Under the pieces are notes generated by a model. It was not told the origin of the DNA and searched no databases. It was given only the letters and a program-made list of their open reading frames with translations. Made by a program: the position numbers and the translations under genes. From Microbacterium sp. AG238 (GTDB taxonomy: Bacteria; Actinomycetota; Actinomycetes; Actinomycetales; Microbacteriaceae): a stretch of 64,000 bases of DNA. Of this stretch, positions 52,609-61,294 are shown piece by piece (the stretch's first letter is position 1; the number at the start of each line of letters is the position of its first letter). The stretch is from positions 1,116,001-1,180,000 of the forward strand of contig NZ_RAQC01000001.1 in assembly GCF_003610405.1 (NCBI RefSeq), in the 5' to 3' direction.

Positions 52609-54332
52609 GCGTCCACTCCCAGCTGCGATTCGACGATCTCGCGATACGTCTCGTTGGACTCGAGGAGCTCGTCGTGCGTGCCGAGCCCCGCCATCCGCCC
52701 GTCGTCGAGGACGAGGATGCGGTCGGCGCCGGTCACCGTGGAGATGCGCTGTGCGACGACGATTTTCGTGACCTCCGGCAGCTCTCGCCACAGCGCCTCG
52801 CGCAGGCGCGCGTCGGTGGTCAGATCGAGCGCCGAGAACGAGTCGTCGAAGACCAGGACGTCGGGGCGGCGCACGATGGCCCGGGCGATGGCGAGCCGCT
52901 GACGCTGTCCACCGGAGACGTTCGTGCCTCCCTGCGCGATACGCGCGTCGAGACCGCCCTCCATCTCGGCGACGAAGTCACGTCCCTGAGCGATCTCGAG
53001 CGCCTTCCACAGCTCGTCGTCGGTCGCCTCCTCGCGGCCGAACCGCAGATTCGAGGCGACCGTGCCGGTGAACAGGAAGGCGCGCTGCGGCACATAGCCG
53101 ATACCGCCCCAGAGAAGGTCGAGGTCGGCCTGCCGCACGTCGACGCCGGCGACCGTGACCGCGCCGCCCGTCACATCGAACAGTCGGGGTATGAGCGAGA
53201 CCAGCGTCGTCTTACCCGACCCCGTCGATCCCACCACGGCGACGGTCTCTCCCGGTGCCGCGCGGAACGAGATGCCCTCGAGGACCGGCGCGTCCGCACC
53301 CGGGTAGGTGAACGAGACGTCGTCGAACACGATGGCGCCCGGCTCGGGGAACTCGCGCACCGGTGCCGCGGGCCGCTCGAGGGCATCGTGCGACGAGAGC
53401 ACCTCGCCGATGCGGTCGGCCGATACGGCGGCACGCGGGATCATGATCGTCATGAAGGTCGCCATGAGCACCCCCATGAGGATCTGACCCACGTACTGCA
53501 TGAAGGCGAAGAGCGTGCCGATCTGCACGTTGCCCTGGTCGACCTGGATGCCACCGAACCAGATCACACCCACGACCGTGACGTTGAGCACGAGCATCGC
53601 CAGCGGGAACATCAGCACGAACAGCGATCCGACTTTGCGCCCGACGATCATGATGTCGGTGTTGGCCCCGCGGAACCGCTGCTCCTCGATGCGCTCACGG
53701 ACGAACGCGCGCACGACGCGGACCCCCGTCAGCTGCTCGCGCATGATCCGGTTGACGTTGTCGAGGCGGGTCTGGAACTGCCGGAACAGCGGCACCATCC
53801 GGCCGATGATGAGCCCGGCGACGACGAGCAGGAGCGGCACCGCGACCCCGATGAGCCAGCTCAGCCCGACATCCTGCTGCAGCGCCATGATGACGCCGCC
53901 GATCGCGAGCATGGGCGCGGTGACCAGCATCGTGGCACCCATCATCGCGAGCATCTGCACCTGCTGCACGTCATTCGTGTTGCGGGTGATGAGGGTGCCC
54001 GGGCCGAAGCGAGAGACCTCGCGCTCGGAGAACCCGCTGACCTTCTCGAACACGTCACGGCGGATGTCGCGCCCCGCGGCCATCGCGGCACGGGCCGCGC
54101 ACAGGGTGGCGATGACCGACGCGACGATCTGCCCGAGGGCGATGACGAGCATGATGGCGCCGCGGGACCAGATGTATGCCGTGTCGCCGCGAGCGACGCC
54201 GTTGTCGATGATGTCGGCGTTCAGGCGAGGGAGGTAGAGCGAAGCCATCGCCGAGCCGAACTGGAACACCAGCACGCCCAGGAGAAGCCACCGATAGGTG
54301 CGCAGGTAGCGGAACAGGAGCTTGCCGAGCAT
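52605..54332 (-). CDS. ABC exporter half-transporter, degenerate-site subunit
   Basis: A 575-residue half-transporter. Six membrane helices occupy about residues 15-310, then the nucleotide-binding domain has Walker A GSTGSGKTTLVSLIP and signature NVSGGQRQRLAIARA. Walker B reads VLVFDDSFSALD, with Asp497 where the catalytic Glu normally stands. This asymmetry is the rule in TM287/288- and LmrCD-type heterodimers, with one active and one degenerate site. It is the first gene of the pair. Confidence 0.92.
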   Translation of the reverse strand: MLGKLLFRYLRTYRWLLLGVLVFQFGSAMASLYLPRLNADIIDNGVARGDTAYIWSRGAIMLVIALGQIVASVIATLCAARAAMAAGRDIRRDVFEKVSGFSEREVSRFGPGTLITRNTNDVQQVQMLAMMGATMLVTAPMLAIGGVIMALQQDVGLSWLIGVAVPLLLVVAGLIIGRMVPLFRQFQTRLDNVNRIMREQLTGVRVVRAFVRERIEEQRFRGANTDIMIVGRKVGSLFVLMFPLAMLVLNVTVVGVIWFGGIQVDQGNVQIGTLFAFMQYVGQILMGVLMATFMTIMIPRAAVSADRIGEVLSSHDALERPAAPVREFPEPGAIVFDDVSFTYPGADAPVLEGISFRAAPGETVAVVGSTGSGKTTLVSLIPRLFDVTGGAVTVAGVDVRQADLDLLWGGIGYVPQRAFLFTGTVASNLRFGREEATDDELWKALEIAQGRDFVAEMEGGLDARIAQGGTNVSGGQRQRLAIARAIVRRPDVLVFDDSFSALDLTTDARLREALWRELPEVTKIVVAQRISTVTGADRILVLDDGRMAGLGTHDELLESNETYREIVESQLGVDA

Positions 54333-54471
54333 GGGTCTCCTTGAGCGAGTCGGCCGGACGGTTCATGGTAGCGCCGGGCTCCGACACCCGCCGGGTCGGG
54401 GGTTGCGCCTCCGGCGAACGACCGACGATCCTCACAGCCGCCGCCGATGCCGCCTCTGTACCGTCGGTCCC

Positions 54472-55167
54472 ATGACGTCCGGCAGCTCCGTGCCCCCGCT
54501 CTCGATCACCGACGGCCTGCAGAACTTCTCACCCCAGGAGCTGCGCAGCCTGCGTGACGAGTTCCAGCAGTTCCTCCTGGAGTACCGCTTCGGCATGCAG
54601 GAGATCGAGACGAAGCTGCAGATCCTGCGCGACGAGTTCCAGCAGCTGCACGACTACAACCCGATCGAGCATCTCTCGAGCCGGCTGAAGTCACCCGACG
54701 GCATCGTCGAGAAGGTCGTCCGAAAGGGCGTCGAGCCCGAGTTCGCGTCGATCCGCGAGCACATCACCGACATCGCCGGCGTGCGCGTCACGTGCAGCTT
54801 CACGCAGGACGCCTATCGCCTGTTCGACCTGCTGACCGCCCAGGACGACATCGAGGTCCGGACCGTCAAGGACTACATCGCCGAGCCCAAGCCCAACGGC
54901 TACAAGAGTCTGCACGCGATCGTGGAGGTGCCCGTCTTCCTCTCGACCGGTCGCATCACTGTGCCCGTCGAGGTGCAGTTCCGCACCATCGCAATGGACT
55001 TCTGGGCCAGCCTCGAGCACAAGATCTATTACAAGTTCGCCGCGAACGTGCCGGCGGAGCTGATCGCGGAGCTCAAGGACGCCGCCGAGACGGCGGCCGA
55101 GCTCGACGCGAAGATGGAGCGGCTGCACCGCGAGGTGCGGCACCGTCCCCGCGTCGTGCGCATCTGA
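54472..55167 (+). CDS. small alarmone synthetase, RelA/SpoT-type GTP pyrophosphokinase
   Basis: A 231-residue protein of the RelQ/YjbM type, made of the synthetase domain alone. It contains DIAGVRVTCSFTQDAYRLFD (domain start), YIAEPKPNGYKSLHAIVEVP with the conserved K-x-N-G-Y-x-S-x-H, and VEVQFRTIAMDFWASLEHKI then YYKF. It makes (p)ppGpp from ATP and GTP/GDP. It has no hydrolase or TGS domain. A helical N-terminus (about 60 residues) with two DEFQQ repeats precedes the domain and may promote oligomerisation. Confidence 0.9.
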   Translation: MTSGSSVPPLSITDGLQNFSPQELRSLRDEFQQFLLEYRFGMQEIETKLQILRDEFQQLHDYNPIEHLSSRLKSPDGIVEKVVRKGVEPEFASIREHITDIAGVRVTCSFTQDAYRLFDLLTAQDDIEVRTVKDYIAEPKPNGYKSLHAIVEVPVFLSTGRITVPVEVQFRTIAMDFWASLEHKIYYKFAANVPAELIAELKDAAETAAELDAKMERLHREVRHRPRVVRI

Positions 55168-55191
55168 GCACTCGACGCGGGGACGCCGGGG

Positions 55192-55614
55192 TCAGTCCTC
55201 CGAGACCGTGATCTCGACGGGGATGTTGCCGCGCGTCGCGTTCGAGTACGGGCAGACCTGGTGCGCGGCGTCGGCGAGCCCCTGAGCGACCTCGTGGTCG
55301 ACACCGGGCAGCACGACCTCGAGCACGACGGAGAGCGAGAACCCGCCGGCATCCGTCGGGTGGATCTGCACCTGACCGCCGACGGCGGAGTCGGTCACGT
55401 CGATCTTCTTGGACCGCGCCACCATCTGCAGGGCGGAGTGGAAGCAGGCGGCGTAACCGGCGGCGAACAGCTGCTCGGGGTTCGAGCCGTTGCCCGATCC
55501 GCCCATCTCCTTCGGGATGGCCATCTCGAGATCGACGCGACCGTCCGTGCTGCGGACATGTCCGTTGCGGCCGGCGCCCGTCGAGAGTGCTTCGGCGGTG
55601 TAGAGAGCGCTCAT
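55192..55614 (-). CDS. ohr: organic hydroperoxide resistance protein (Ohr)
   Basis: A 140-residue OsmC-fold peroxidase. The catalytic cysteines sit in GYAACFHSALQMVAR and QVCPYSNATRGN, and STGAGRNGHVRSTDGRVDLE is the family N-terminus. It reduces organic hydroperoxides with lipoylated partners. It overlaps ohrR by ATGA, so the two are cotranscribed. Confidence 0.95.
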   Translation of the reverse strand: MSALYTAEALSTGAGRNGHVRSTDGRVDLEMAIPKEMGGSGNGSNPEQLFAAGYAACFHSALQMVARSKKIDVTDSAVGGQVQIHPTDAGGFSLSVVLEVVLPGVDHEVAQGLADAAHQVCPYSNATRGNIPVEITVSED

Positions 55615-56105
55615 GCGTGCTCCTCCTTCATTTCCTTGTGGGGGGTGGTCTTCGCGGCGCGGGGAGCCGCGCGCAGGTCGTCCGCGGCGTCGCGCATGCC
55701 GTCGGCCAGGTCGGTGAGGGCGGCGATCAGGTGCCGGGCGCCGTCGACGGTCACACCCATCCCCTCCGCGATGCAGGCGGGGACATGGGAGAGCTCGGTG
55801 CGCAGCTCGCGGCCGCGGGGCGTGAGCGAGACGGTCACGACACGCTCGTCGGCACCACCGCGCTCGCGCTCGACGAGACCGTCGCGCGTCATCCGGCGCA
55901 GGAGCGGCGACAGCGTGCCGGAATCGAGGTCGAGCGCCTCGCCCAGGTCGCGCACGCTGCGCCCGTCGCGGTTCCACAGCAGCACGAGCACGAGGTACTG
56001 CGGGTAGGTCAGGCCGTGCGGCTCGAGGAGGGCCGCGTACGCCTTCGTCGTCGCGCGCGACGCGGCGTAGAGCGAGAAGCAGACCATGTGCTGCGTCGGT
56101 TCCAT
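55611..56105 (-). CDS. ohrR: OhrR-type MarR-family peroxide regulator
   Basis: A 164-residue MarR protein. The N-terminal MVCFSLYAASRATTKAY holds Cys9 in the position of the redox-active Cys of OhrR. The HTH reads LGEALDLDSGTLSPLLRRMT and the wing has GADERVVTVSLTPRG. Oxidation of the Cys by organic hydroperoxide releases the operator and induces ohr. The ATG at 56105 lies only 7 bp after a -10 box, so the mRNA is probably leaderless. Confidence 0.93.
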   Translation of the reverse strand: MEPTQHMVCFSLYAASRATTKAYAALLEPHGLTYPQYLVLVLLWNRDGRSVRDLGEALDLDSGTLSPLLRRMTRDGLVERERGGADERVVTVSLTPRGRELRTELSHVPACIAEGMGVTVDGARHLIAALTDLADGMRDAADDLRAAPRAAKTTPHKEMKEEHA

Positions 56106-56111
56106 ATCTGC

Positions 56112-56141
56112 ACTGTACACAACTGGGTTGTGCACAATCAA
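56112..56141 (-). promoter_or_regulatory. ohrR-ohr promoter with OhrR operator
   Basis: Read on the minus strand, TTGATT (56141-56136), an 18-bp spacer and TACAGT (56117-56112) form the promoter. The perfect palindrome CACAAC-TGG-GTTGTG (56118-56132) fills the spacer, matching the imperfect palindromic operators known for OhrR. Confidence 0.75.
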
Positions 56142-56198
56142 TACCGGGAAGAAGTGCGCCGGCAGCCGCGGCCACCGGCGCACTTCCTCGCGACGACG

Positions 56199-57095
56199 TC
56201 AGGGCGTGGGCATGCCGCCGTTGACATTGAGGGTCTCCCCCGCCACATAGCTCGACTCCGCGGACGCGAGGAACACGTAAGCGGGAGCGAGCTCGGCAGG
56301 CTGGCCCATGCGCCCGAGCGGCGTCTCCTCGCCGAAGCTGTCGATCTTCTCCTGCGGCTGGCCGTCGCTCGGCTGCAGCGGCGTCCAGATCGGGCCGGGT
56401 GCGACCGCGTTCACGCGGATGCCCTTCGGTGCGAGCTGCTGGGCGAGGGCCTTGGTGAACGTGTTGATCGTCGCCTTCGTCGAGGCGTAGTCCACGAGCG
56501 TCTCCGACGGCGAGTAGGCCTGGATCGACGTGGTGTTGATGATCGAGGCGCCGGCCGGCAGGTGCGGGAGCGCGGCCTTCGTGATCCAGAACATCGCGTA
56601 GACGTTGGTCTTGAAGGTGTCGTCGAACTGCTCGTCGGTCAGATCGGCCAGCTCGTACTGGAAGATCTGCTTGCCGCCGTTGTTGACGAGGATGTCGATT
56701 CCGCCGAGTGCCGAGACGGTGTCGGCGACGAGCGAGCGGCAGTACTCCGGATCGCGCAGGTCGCCCGGGAGCTGCGCGACGGTCACACCGGCATCCTTCA
56801 GGATCCCGGCGATGCGCTGGGCGTCCTCTTCCTCCTCGGGGAGGTACGAGATGGCCACGTCGGCTCCCTCGCGGGCGAAGGCGATGGCGGTCGCCGCGCC
56901 GATCCCCGAGTCGCCGCCCGTGATGAGCGCCTTGCGCCCGGTGAGGCGGCCACTGCCGCGGTAGCTCTCCTCGCCGAGGTCGGCCTTCGGCGTGAGGTCG
57001 GCGTCGAGGCCCGGCTCATCCATGTGCTGCTTCTCGGGCTCGATGTCCGCGTACAGCTCGGCGGGGTTGACGAAGGTGTACTGGTCACGGGACAT
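56199..57095 (-). CDS. short-chain dehydrogenase/reductase (YghA-like)
   Basis: A 298-residue SDR with an N-terminal extension of about 45 residues (TFVNPAELYADIEPEKQ) typical of the YghA group. The cofactor site is ALITGGDSGIGAATAIAFAR, NNGG is the NAG-type motif, and VDYASTKATINTF holds the catalytic Tyr-x3-Lys. The ATG at 57095 follows GGAAGGAGA. It lies downstream of the SMP-30, GH15 and acidic-protein genes and may be cotranscribed with them. Substrate unknown. Confidence 0.88.
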   Translation of the reverse strand: MSRDQYTFVNPAELYADIEPEKQHMDEPGLDADLTPKADLGEESYRGSGRLTGRKALITGGDSGIGAATAIAFAREGADVAISYLPEEEEDAQRIAGILKDAGVTVAQLPGDLRDPEYCRSLVADTVSALGGIDILVNNGGKQIFQYELADLTDEQFDDTFKTNVYAMFWITKAALPHLPAGASIINTTSIQAYSPSETLVDYASTKATINTFTKALAQQLAPKGIRVNAVAPGPIWTPLQPSDGQPQEKIDSFGEETPLGRMGQPAELAPAYVFLASAESSYVAGETLNVNGGMPTP

Positions 57096-57148
57096 GGTGT
57101 CTCCTTCCATCGGTCTTCCTAGGGGTGGTCGTCTGGCGAAACCGTCGA

Positions 57149-58033
57149 TCAGTCGATCGACGAGGACCCGAACGTGTGGATGCGGCGGCCGGTCGCTCCC
57201 GGTGCGAGCCGGAAGATCCCGCCCGAGAGGGGATGCCGCTGCAACTGCTCCTCGGTGAGGTTCTCTCGCGCCGACCCGACGAGGAGCACGTCGAGGTCGG
57301 GCCCGGCGAACGCCACCGAGGTGATGTTCGGTGAGGGCATCGCGATCTCCGCGACGACGTCGCCGTCGGCGCTCCAGCGGGCCACTGTCCCCTCGCCGTA
57401 CAGGCCGTTGAAGAACGAGCCGTCGGTCGCCAGAGTCAGTCCGTCGCTCGCCCGCCCGACGAGGAAGGGCTCGAGTTCGCCGAGCTCGCCCTCCGATCCG
57501 TATGCCGCGCGGTAGACCGTCGAGGTCGCGGTGTCGGTGACGTACATCGTGCGGCCGTCGTCGGACCACTCGAAGCCGTTGGCGACGCCGTACCCGCCGC
57601 CGAGCACGCGGACGCCGCCGTCGGGTTCGACCGACCAGAGCGTCGCATCGGGATCGTCGCTCGTGAGCTCCATGGCACCGACGACGAAGCGGCCGAAGGG
57701 GTCGACCTTGCCCTCGTTCAGACGCATCCCGTCGTGACGGTGGCGCAGCGCCGCGAGATCGCGCTCGATGCGGCCGTCCGCGTCGAGCAGGACGACGCGG
57801 TCCTTCAGCGCGGCGACGTACCCGCCTCCGGCAGCCGGCTGCACGGCGGACAACGGCGGCGGCAGCTCGACGACCCGGTCGTCGCTGCCGTCGACGGCGC
57901 CGTCGAGGGGGCCGCGATGCAGAAGGCCGGCCGTGATGTCGACCCACACGACTTCGTCGGTGCGGTCATCCCACCAGATGCTCTCGACGAGCACGGCACG
58001 CGTGTTGCGGAAGACCTCGATCTCATCGGCCAC
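57149..58033 (-). CDS. SMP-30/gluconolactonase-family protein
   Basis: A 294-residue six-bladed propeller lactonase. It includes LVESIWWDDRTDEVVWVDIT with the metal-binding Glu, HDGMRLNEGKVDPFGRFVVG with the conserved N-x-G/E-K motif, and YGVANGFEWSDDGRTMYVTD with the catalytic Asn/Asp. It hydrolyses sugar lactones in a calcium-dependent way; the substrate is unknown. The GTG at 58033 overlaps the GH15 gene by 11 bp. Confidence 0.88.
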   Translation of the reverse strand: MADEIEVFRNTRAVLVESIWWDDRTDEVVWVDITAGLLHRGPLDGAVDGSDDRVVELPPPLSAVQPAAGGGYVAALKDRVVLLDADGRIERDLAALRHRHDGMRLNEGKVDPFGRFVVGAMELTSDDPDATLWSVEPDGGVRVLGGGYGVANGFEWSDDGRTMYVTDTATSTVYRAAYGSEGELGELEPFLVGRASDGLTLATDGSFFNGLYGEGTVARWSADGDVVAEIAMPSPNITSVAFAGPDLDVLLVGSARENLTEEQLQRHPLSGGIFRLAPGATGRRIHTFGSSSID

Positions 58034-59813
58034 GGAGGGCCTCCTCGGGGACGACGTCGCGAATGGTGAGCACGGTCGCGATGAACGCGAGGTGACTGAG
58101 GGCCTGCGGGGTGTTCCCCCACGCTGTGCCGTCGTCGGCGTCGATCATCTCGGCATAGATTCCCACGTCGTTCGCCAGGGCGACGAGCCGGTCGACGAGA
58201 TCGAGCGCCTCGTCGTGCCTGCCGACGCACGCGAGTGCCTCGGCGCGCCAGAACGCGCAGGCGACGAACGTCTTCTCCTCTTCGGAGACCCCGCTGTAGC
58301 GGTACAGCAGCGGCCCGGCTCCCAGTTCGTCGGTGAGGGCGTCGATCGTCGTCGACATCCGTTCGCCCCGGTCGAAGCCGGTGGGCGCGTGCAGCAGCAC
58401 GGAGGCGTCGAGCTCGTCGGACCCGGCGTAGAAGACGTACGCCGACTTAGCCTCGGACCAGCAGTTCTCGTCGATCCAGAGCCGGATGCGCTCGCGCTCC
58501 GCCTTCCACCGCTCGGCGCTCCCGGGAATCGCGCCGCTCTCGGCGAGCGCGACGGCGTCGTCGAGGGCCTTCCAGCAGCCCATCTTCGACGAGGTGTAGT
58601 GCCGCTCTTCCGGCAGCTCCCACATGCCCGAGTCGGGGTTGCGCCACAGATCGCAGGTGCGATCGGCGACGCCCGCCAGCATCCGTGCCGTTCCGATGTC
58701 GAGCACGTTGCCCGCGTCGACATACGTGCGGCAGATGGCCATGAGGTCGCCGTAGACGCCGAGCTGGAGCTGCTCGCGCGCCGGGTTGCCGGTCACGACG
58801 GGCTGGTTGCCCTGCCAGCCGGGCACGGGGTACTCGCGAGCGTCGGGCACGAGCTCGCCGTTCAGCGTGTACATGACGTGCAGCTCGGGGCCGTGATCGC
58901 GGATCGTGCGCAGCATCCATGACAGCGCAGCGTGCGTCTCTTCGCGGAGCCCGAAGCGCACGAGCGCGTGCGCGGTGTAGGCGAGGTCGCGCACCCAGGC
59001 GTAGCGGTAATCCCAGTTCTTGCCGCCCGCGGGGTTCTCGGGCAGAGAGGTGGTCGCAGCGGCGGCGATCGCTCCCGTGGGGCTGAAGATGAGGAGCTTG
59101 AGGGCGAGCGCGCTGCGCTGGATGCGTTCCTGCCACGGCCCTTCGTAGGAGAAGACCTCGGACCAGTGACGCCAGTTCTCGATCGTGCGGTCGATGCCGA
59201 CATCGACGTTGCGCGGGTCGGGGAGGTGCAGGGGCTCGTCGTGCGTCGCGGCGAGCGCGATGAGGTGGCGCGAACCGGCCGAGGCGGTGAACGACCCGGT
59301 CAGGCGGGGGCCGCTCGTACCGTCGGGATCGGGGGCATCCGGACCGTGCTCGAAGCCCACCACGACGAGGGCGGTCTTGCCGCTGCGGATCACGTCGCCG
59401 TGCTGGGTGCGCTCGATCCAGGGTGATGCCGTGCGAAGCGATGTTCCGGGATGGATGCGCCAGGCCATGGGCACCGTGCCGTCGAGGCCGTCGATGCGGC
59501 GAGCGAGCTCCGCCCACGGCATGCGTCCCGCGACGCCCGACACCATCGCGTCGGTGACCGTGACGGACCCGCGAGCGGTGGTGAAGGTCGTCTCCAGGAC
59601 GTTCGTGTCGGGGACGTATCGACGCGTGGTCTCGTAGTCCTCCGTAGGGGTGAGTTCGAGGCATCCGCCCGTCTCACTGTCGAGCAGGCGCGCGAAGACG
59701 GGCGTCGAGGTGAGGTCGGGAAGCGGCAGCCAGTCGACGCTGCCGTCCAGGCCGATCAGTGCCACGGTGCGGCCGTCGCCGATCGGCGCGTACGACTCGA
59801 TACCGGCGGTCAC
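58023..59813 (-). CDS. glycoside hydrolase family 15 protein (glucoamylase/trehalase-like)
   Basis: A 596-residue cytoplasmic GH15 protein. The N-terminal beta-sandwich begins SYAPIGDGRTVALIGLDGSV. The catalytic (alpha/alpha)6 barrel contains GGKNWDYRYAWVRDLAYTAH and LGVYGDLMAICRTYVDAGN. Actinobacterial homologues include trehalases and glucoamylase-like enzymes. It overlaps the acidic-protein gene (GTGA) and the SMP-30 gene, so the three share translation control. Confidence 0.88.
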   Translation of the reverse strand: MTAGIESYAPIGDGRTVALIGLDGSVDWLPLPDLTSTPVFARLLDSETGGCLELTPTEDYETTRRYVPDTNVLETTFTTARGSVTVTDAMVSGVAGRMPWAELARRIDGLDGTVPMAWRIHPGTSLRTASPWIERTQHGDVIRSGKTALVVVGFEHGPDAPDPDGTSGPRLTGSFTASAGSRHLIALAATHDEPLHLPDPRNVDVGIDRTIENWRHWSEVFSYEGPWQERIQRSALALKLLIFSPTGAIAAAATTSLPENPAGGKNWDYRYAWVRDLAYTAHALVRFGLREETHAALSWMLRTIRDHGPELHVMYTLNGELVPDAREYPVPGWQGNQPVVTGNPAREQLQLGVYGDLMAICRTYVDAGNVLDIGTARMLAGVADRTCDLWRNPDSGMWELPEERHYTSSKMGCWKALDDAVALAESGAIPGSAERWKAERERIRLWIDENCWSEAKSAYVFYAGSDELDASVLLHAPTGFDRGERMSTTIDALTDELGAGPLLYRYSGVSEEEKTFVACAFWRAEALACVGRHDEALDLVDRLVALANDVGIYAEMIDADDGTAWGNTPQALSHLAFIATVLTIRDVVPEEALRGR

Positions 59814-60169
59814 ATGCCCTCGTCGTCGATGTCGCCCTCGCCGTCCTCGCCGAGTTCGGCGATGACCGGGTCCTCTCCCTGGGTCTCCGGCTGCTCGTAC
59901 GCGGACGGCAGGTCTTCGGCCGGGATCTCGTCGTCTTCCGACGGGATGTGCGCGGGGTCGTCGCTCGTCGCGGTGGCCGTGTCGAGCTCGGCGGGGTCGA
60001 CACCGGCGTCGAGCGCCTCGTCGATCGCCTCCGTACGGTCCCACTCGCGCTGGGCGGGGTCGAGATCGGGGTCGGCCACGCTGGTCGCATCGCCGTCGCG
60101 CAGCGGCTGGATGCCGGCGTCCTCGGCTGCGGCGGGGCGGGCGAGGTCGTCGTTGAATGCGTTGGACAT
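59810..60169 (-). CDS. small acidic DUF5709-like protein
   Basis: A 119-residue protein with about one quarter Asp/Glu and few aromatic residues, probably disordered or lightly folded. The segment DPAQREWDRTEAIDEALDAG resembles actinobacterial DUF5709 proteins. The ATG at 60169 is used; the frame upstream belongs to the DUF368 promoter side. It starts the group with GH15, SMP-30 and SDR; a stress-related role is suggested only by context. Confidence 0.65.
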   Translation of the reverse strand: MSNAFNDDLARPAAAEDAGIQPLRDGDATSVADPDLDPAQREWDRTEAIDEALDAGVDPAELDTATATSDDPAHIPSEDDEIPAEDLPSAYEQPETQGEDPVIAELGEDGEGDIDDEGM

Positions 60170-60311
60170 GACTCCACGATGCGCGGGGCCGATGAATCCG
60201 TCGAGCCACTTGCACCGGGCCCGGACGCGCGGTAACGGGGCCTGCCACAGGTCGCTCAGGCGGTCACGGGTAGCCTGGAACGCTCCGTCGTCGTTCTCTC
60301 GGAGGTCGCCC

Positions 60312-61232
60312 ATGCCCGTCGCCCGAATGCTCTTGGATGCCGGTCGCGGCGCTCTGATCGGCACGGTCGAGATCATCCCCGGTGTCAGCGGCGGCACCGT
60401 CGCACTCATCGTCGGGGTCTACGAGACGCTCATCGATTCGGCCGGCCACCTCGCCCGAGGTGTGGCTCGCTTCGTCGCCGACGGTGCGCGCGGCCGGGGC
60501 CTCGCCCGCGCCCGGGCGGAGTTCGCCGCCGTGCGCTGGTCGGTCGTCCTCCCCGTCGGGTTCGGCATGATCGCAGCGGTCCTCGCGGCGTCCGCGATCC
60601 TCGCTCCTCTCATCGAAGCCGAGCCCGTCGCATCGCGGGCGCTCTTCGCCGGCCTCATCCTGGCGTCGCTCGTCGTTCCGATCCGTATGGTCGGCGGGCG
60701 CTGGCGGATGCGCGAGTACGCGGTCGCCGTCGTCGGAGCGATCGCGGGGTTCGCCCTCACGAGCCTCCCCCAGATCGATCCGCTCGAGCCGCCCCTTCCC
60801 GTTGTCGCGCTCGCGGCGGCGTTCGCCGTGTGCGCATTGGTCGTGCCCGGCGTCTCGGGCTCGTTCATCCTGCTGGCCGTCGGCATGTACGCGCCCACCC
60901 TGGCCGCGGTGAACGAGCGTGATCTGGTCTATCTGGGCGTCTTCATCCTCGGCGCGATGGTCGGACTCGGCCTCTTCGTCTCGGTGCTGCAGTGGCTGCT
61001 GGTCCACCGACGGCGCGTCATGCTGGCGATGATGACCGGCCTGATGGTCGGCTCGCTCCGCGCCCTGTGGCCGTGGCAGGAGGATGGCGCGGTTCAGCAT
61101 CCCGGACCGGATGCCGTGCCGGTGCTGCTCCTCGTCGTGCTGGGCGCGGCCGCTGTGGGCGGTGTGCTGCTCATCGAATCGGCGGTGCTGCGCCGCGCCG
61201 CTCGACGGCTCGAGTCCGGCGCGGCGGGGTAG
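60312..61232 (+). CDS. DUF368-family polyprenyl-phosphate translocase
   Basis: A 306-residue membrane protein with about eight or nine helices and the duplicated DUF368 motif: TVEIIPGVSGGTVALIVGVY (about residues 18-37) and VVPGVSGSFILLAVGMY (about 180-196). DUF368 (PopT) proteins flip undecaprenyl phosphate back to the inner face in other bacteria, recycling the carrier for the cell wall. GGAGGTCG precedes the ATG. It is divergent from the acidic-protein gene. Confidence 0.88.
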   Translation: MPVARMLLDAGRGALIGTVEIIPGVSGGTVALIVGVYETLIDSAGHLARGVARFVADGARGRGLARARAEFAAVRWSVVLPVGFGMIAAVLAASAILAPLIEAEPVASRALFAGLILASLVVPIRMVGGRWRMREYAVAVVGAIAGFALTSLPQIDPLEPPLPVVALAAAFAVCALVVPGVSGSFILLAVGMYAPTLAAVNERDLVYLGVFILGAMVGLGLFVSVLQWLLVHRRRVMLAMMTGLMVGSLRALWPWQEDGAVQHPGPDAVPVLLLVVLGAAAVGGVLLIESAVLRRAARRLESGAAG

Positions 61233-61294
61233 CACACGTCGGCATGATCCGCCTCCCCCTCGGCTCGTCGGCGCCGAGGTGTGAGCGTGGAGTC

